Position numbers and translations under genes: made by a program | The notes under the pieces: model-generated | What the model saw: the letters and a program-made list of their open reading frames with translations, nothing else | Told to the model about the DNA's origin: nothing | Database searches by the model: none | Origin: Burkholderiales bacterium | Lineage (GTDB): Bacteria; Pseudomonadota; Gammaproteobacteria; Burkholderiales; Burkholderiaceae | Reading direction: 5' to 3' | DNA: 12,238 nt | NCBI GenBank assembly: GCA_947447845.1 | Contig: CANFNO010000034.1 | Span: forward strand, 1 to 12,238 | In this document: positions 12,039 through 12,238 of the stretch, in pieces | Layout: each line of letters begins with the position of its first letter | How positions within the stretch are numbered: the first letter of the stretch is position 1

Positions 12039-12238
12039 ATGGCTGGATTACAAACAGGCTCGCCCACTCCACAGGCTCTCACGGTGCACGCGCAGTCGCG
12101 CATGCTGGAAATCAGTTTCTCTGACGGAGCGTCGTTTCGCATTCCGTTTGAGTTGATGCGGGTGTATTCGCCGTCGGCTGAAGTTGCCGGTCACGGCCCG
12201 GGGCAGGAAACTCTGCAAACCGGCAAGCGACTGGTAGA
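12039..12238 (+). CDS. DUF971 family protein, N-terminal part (3' truncated by window)
   Basis: The first 66 codons are visible and the frame is still open at the window edge. The translation includes LEISFSDGASFRIPFELMR, then VYSPSAEV, GHGPGQE and LQTGKR. This is the pattern of the small DUF971 proteins (similar to the N-terminal domain of gamma-butyrobetaine hydroxylase). In Comamonadaceae they are usually encoded next to ubiE and ubiquinone genes, and their biochemical role is not established. The gene is 24 nt from the TpsB stop, but its apparent -10 element suggests it is transcribed separately from the secretion operon. I assign it to the conserved chromosomal backbone rather than to the TPS cassette. 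The family is recognised with good confidence; the genomic context beyond the window is inferred. Confidence 0.85.
   Translation, partial: MAGLQTGSPTPQALTVHAQSRMLEISFSDGASFRIPFELMRVYSPSAEVAGHGPGQETLQTGKRLV

Overview
The window looks like a chromosomal segment of a betaproteobacterium, probably Comamonadaceae (Rhodoferax/Polaromonas-like). I base this on the two truncated housekeeping-type genes at the edges (an FAD-linked oxidoreductase with a CCG-type iron-sulfur domain, and a DUF971 protein of the kind usually found next to ubiE in this family), on the fairly high GC content and on codon usage. The placement comes from protein motifs remembered from these families, not from a database search. 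All genes read on the + strand.

Layout: (1) 2-361, the C-terminal end of a large FAD/Fe-S oxidoreductase. (2) 362-496, a short AT-richer intergenic region with a plausible extended -10 promoter. (3) 497-9022, one giant intact gene of 2841 codons for a two-partner-secretion (TPS) exoprotein. It has an ESPR-type extended signal peptide, a TPS/haemagglutinin-activity domain, a beta-helix, then about 20 degenerate repeats of about 69 residues, an MBG-like and three YDG domains, a second beta-helix and a short tail. (4) 9010-10374, a periplasmic or exported protein with two FecR domains, overlapping the exoprotein gene by 13 nt. (5) 10386-12014, the TpsB/FhaC-family outer-membrane transporter (two POTRA domains plus a beta-barrel). 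(6) 12039-12238, the start of a DUF971 gene with a possible leaderless promoter of its own.

Genes 3 to 5 form a compact operon (overlap of 13 nt, then a gap of 11 nt). The likely logic is that the exoprotein reaches the periplasm by Sec using its long signal peptide, its TPS domain is recognised by the POTRA domains of the TpsB pore, and it is threaded to the surface, where it folds. The FecR-like protein has a Sec signal and is encoded between the two partners with no sigma factor or TonB receptor nearby. It is therefore unlikely to be a classical FecR anti-sigma factor and may be a dedicated periplasmic or surface accessory of this TPS system.

The most unusual parts are the repeat array, whose unit pattern resembles FG-GAP beta-propeller blades inserted into a beta-helical exoprotein, and the placement of cysteines. 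The exoprotein and the FecR-like protein each have one unpaired cysteine within three residues of the C-terminus. I saw no RNA genes, insertion sequences, CRISPR arrays or convincing terminators.
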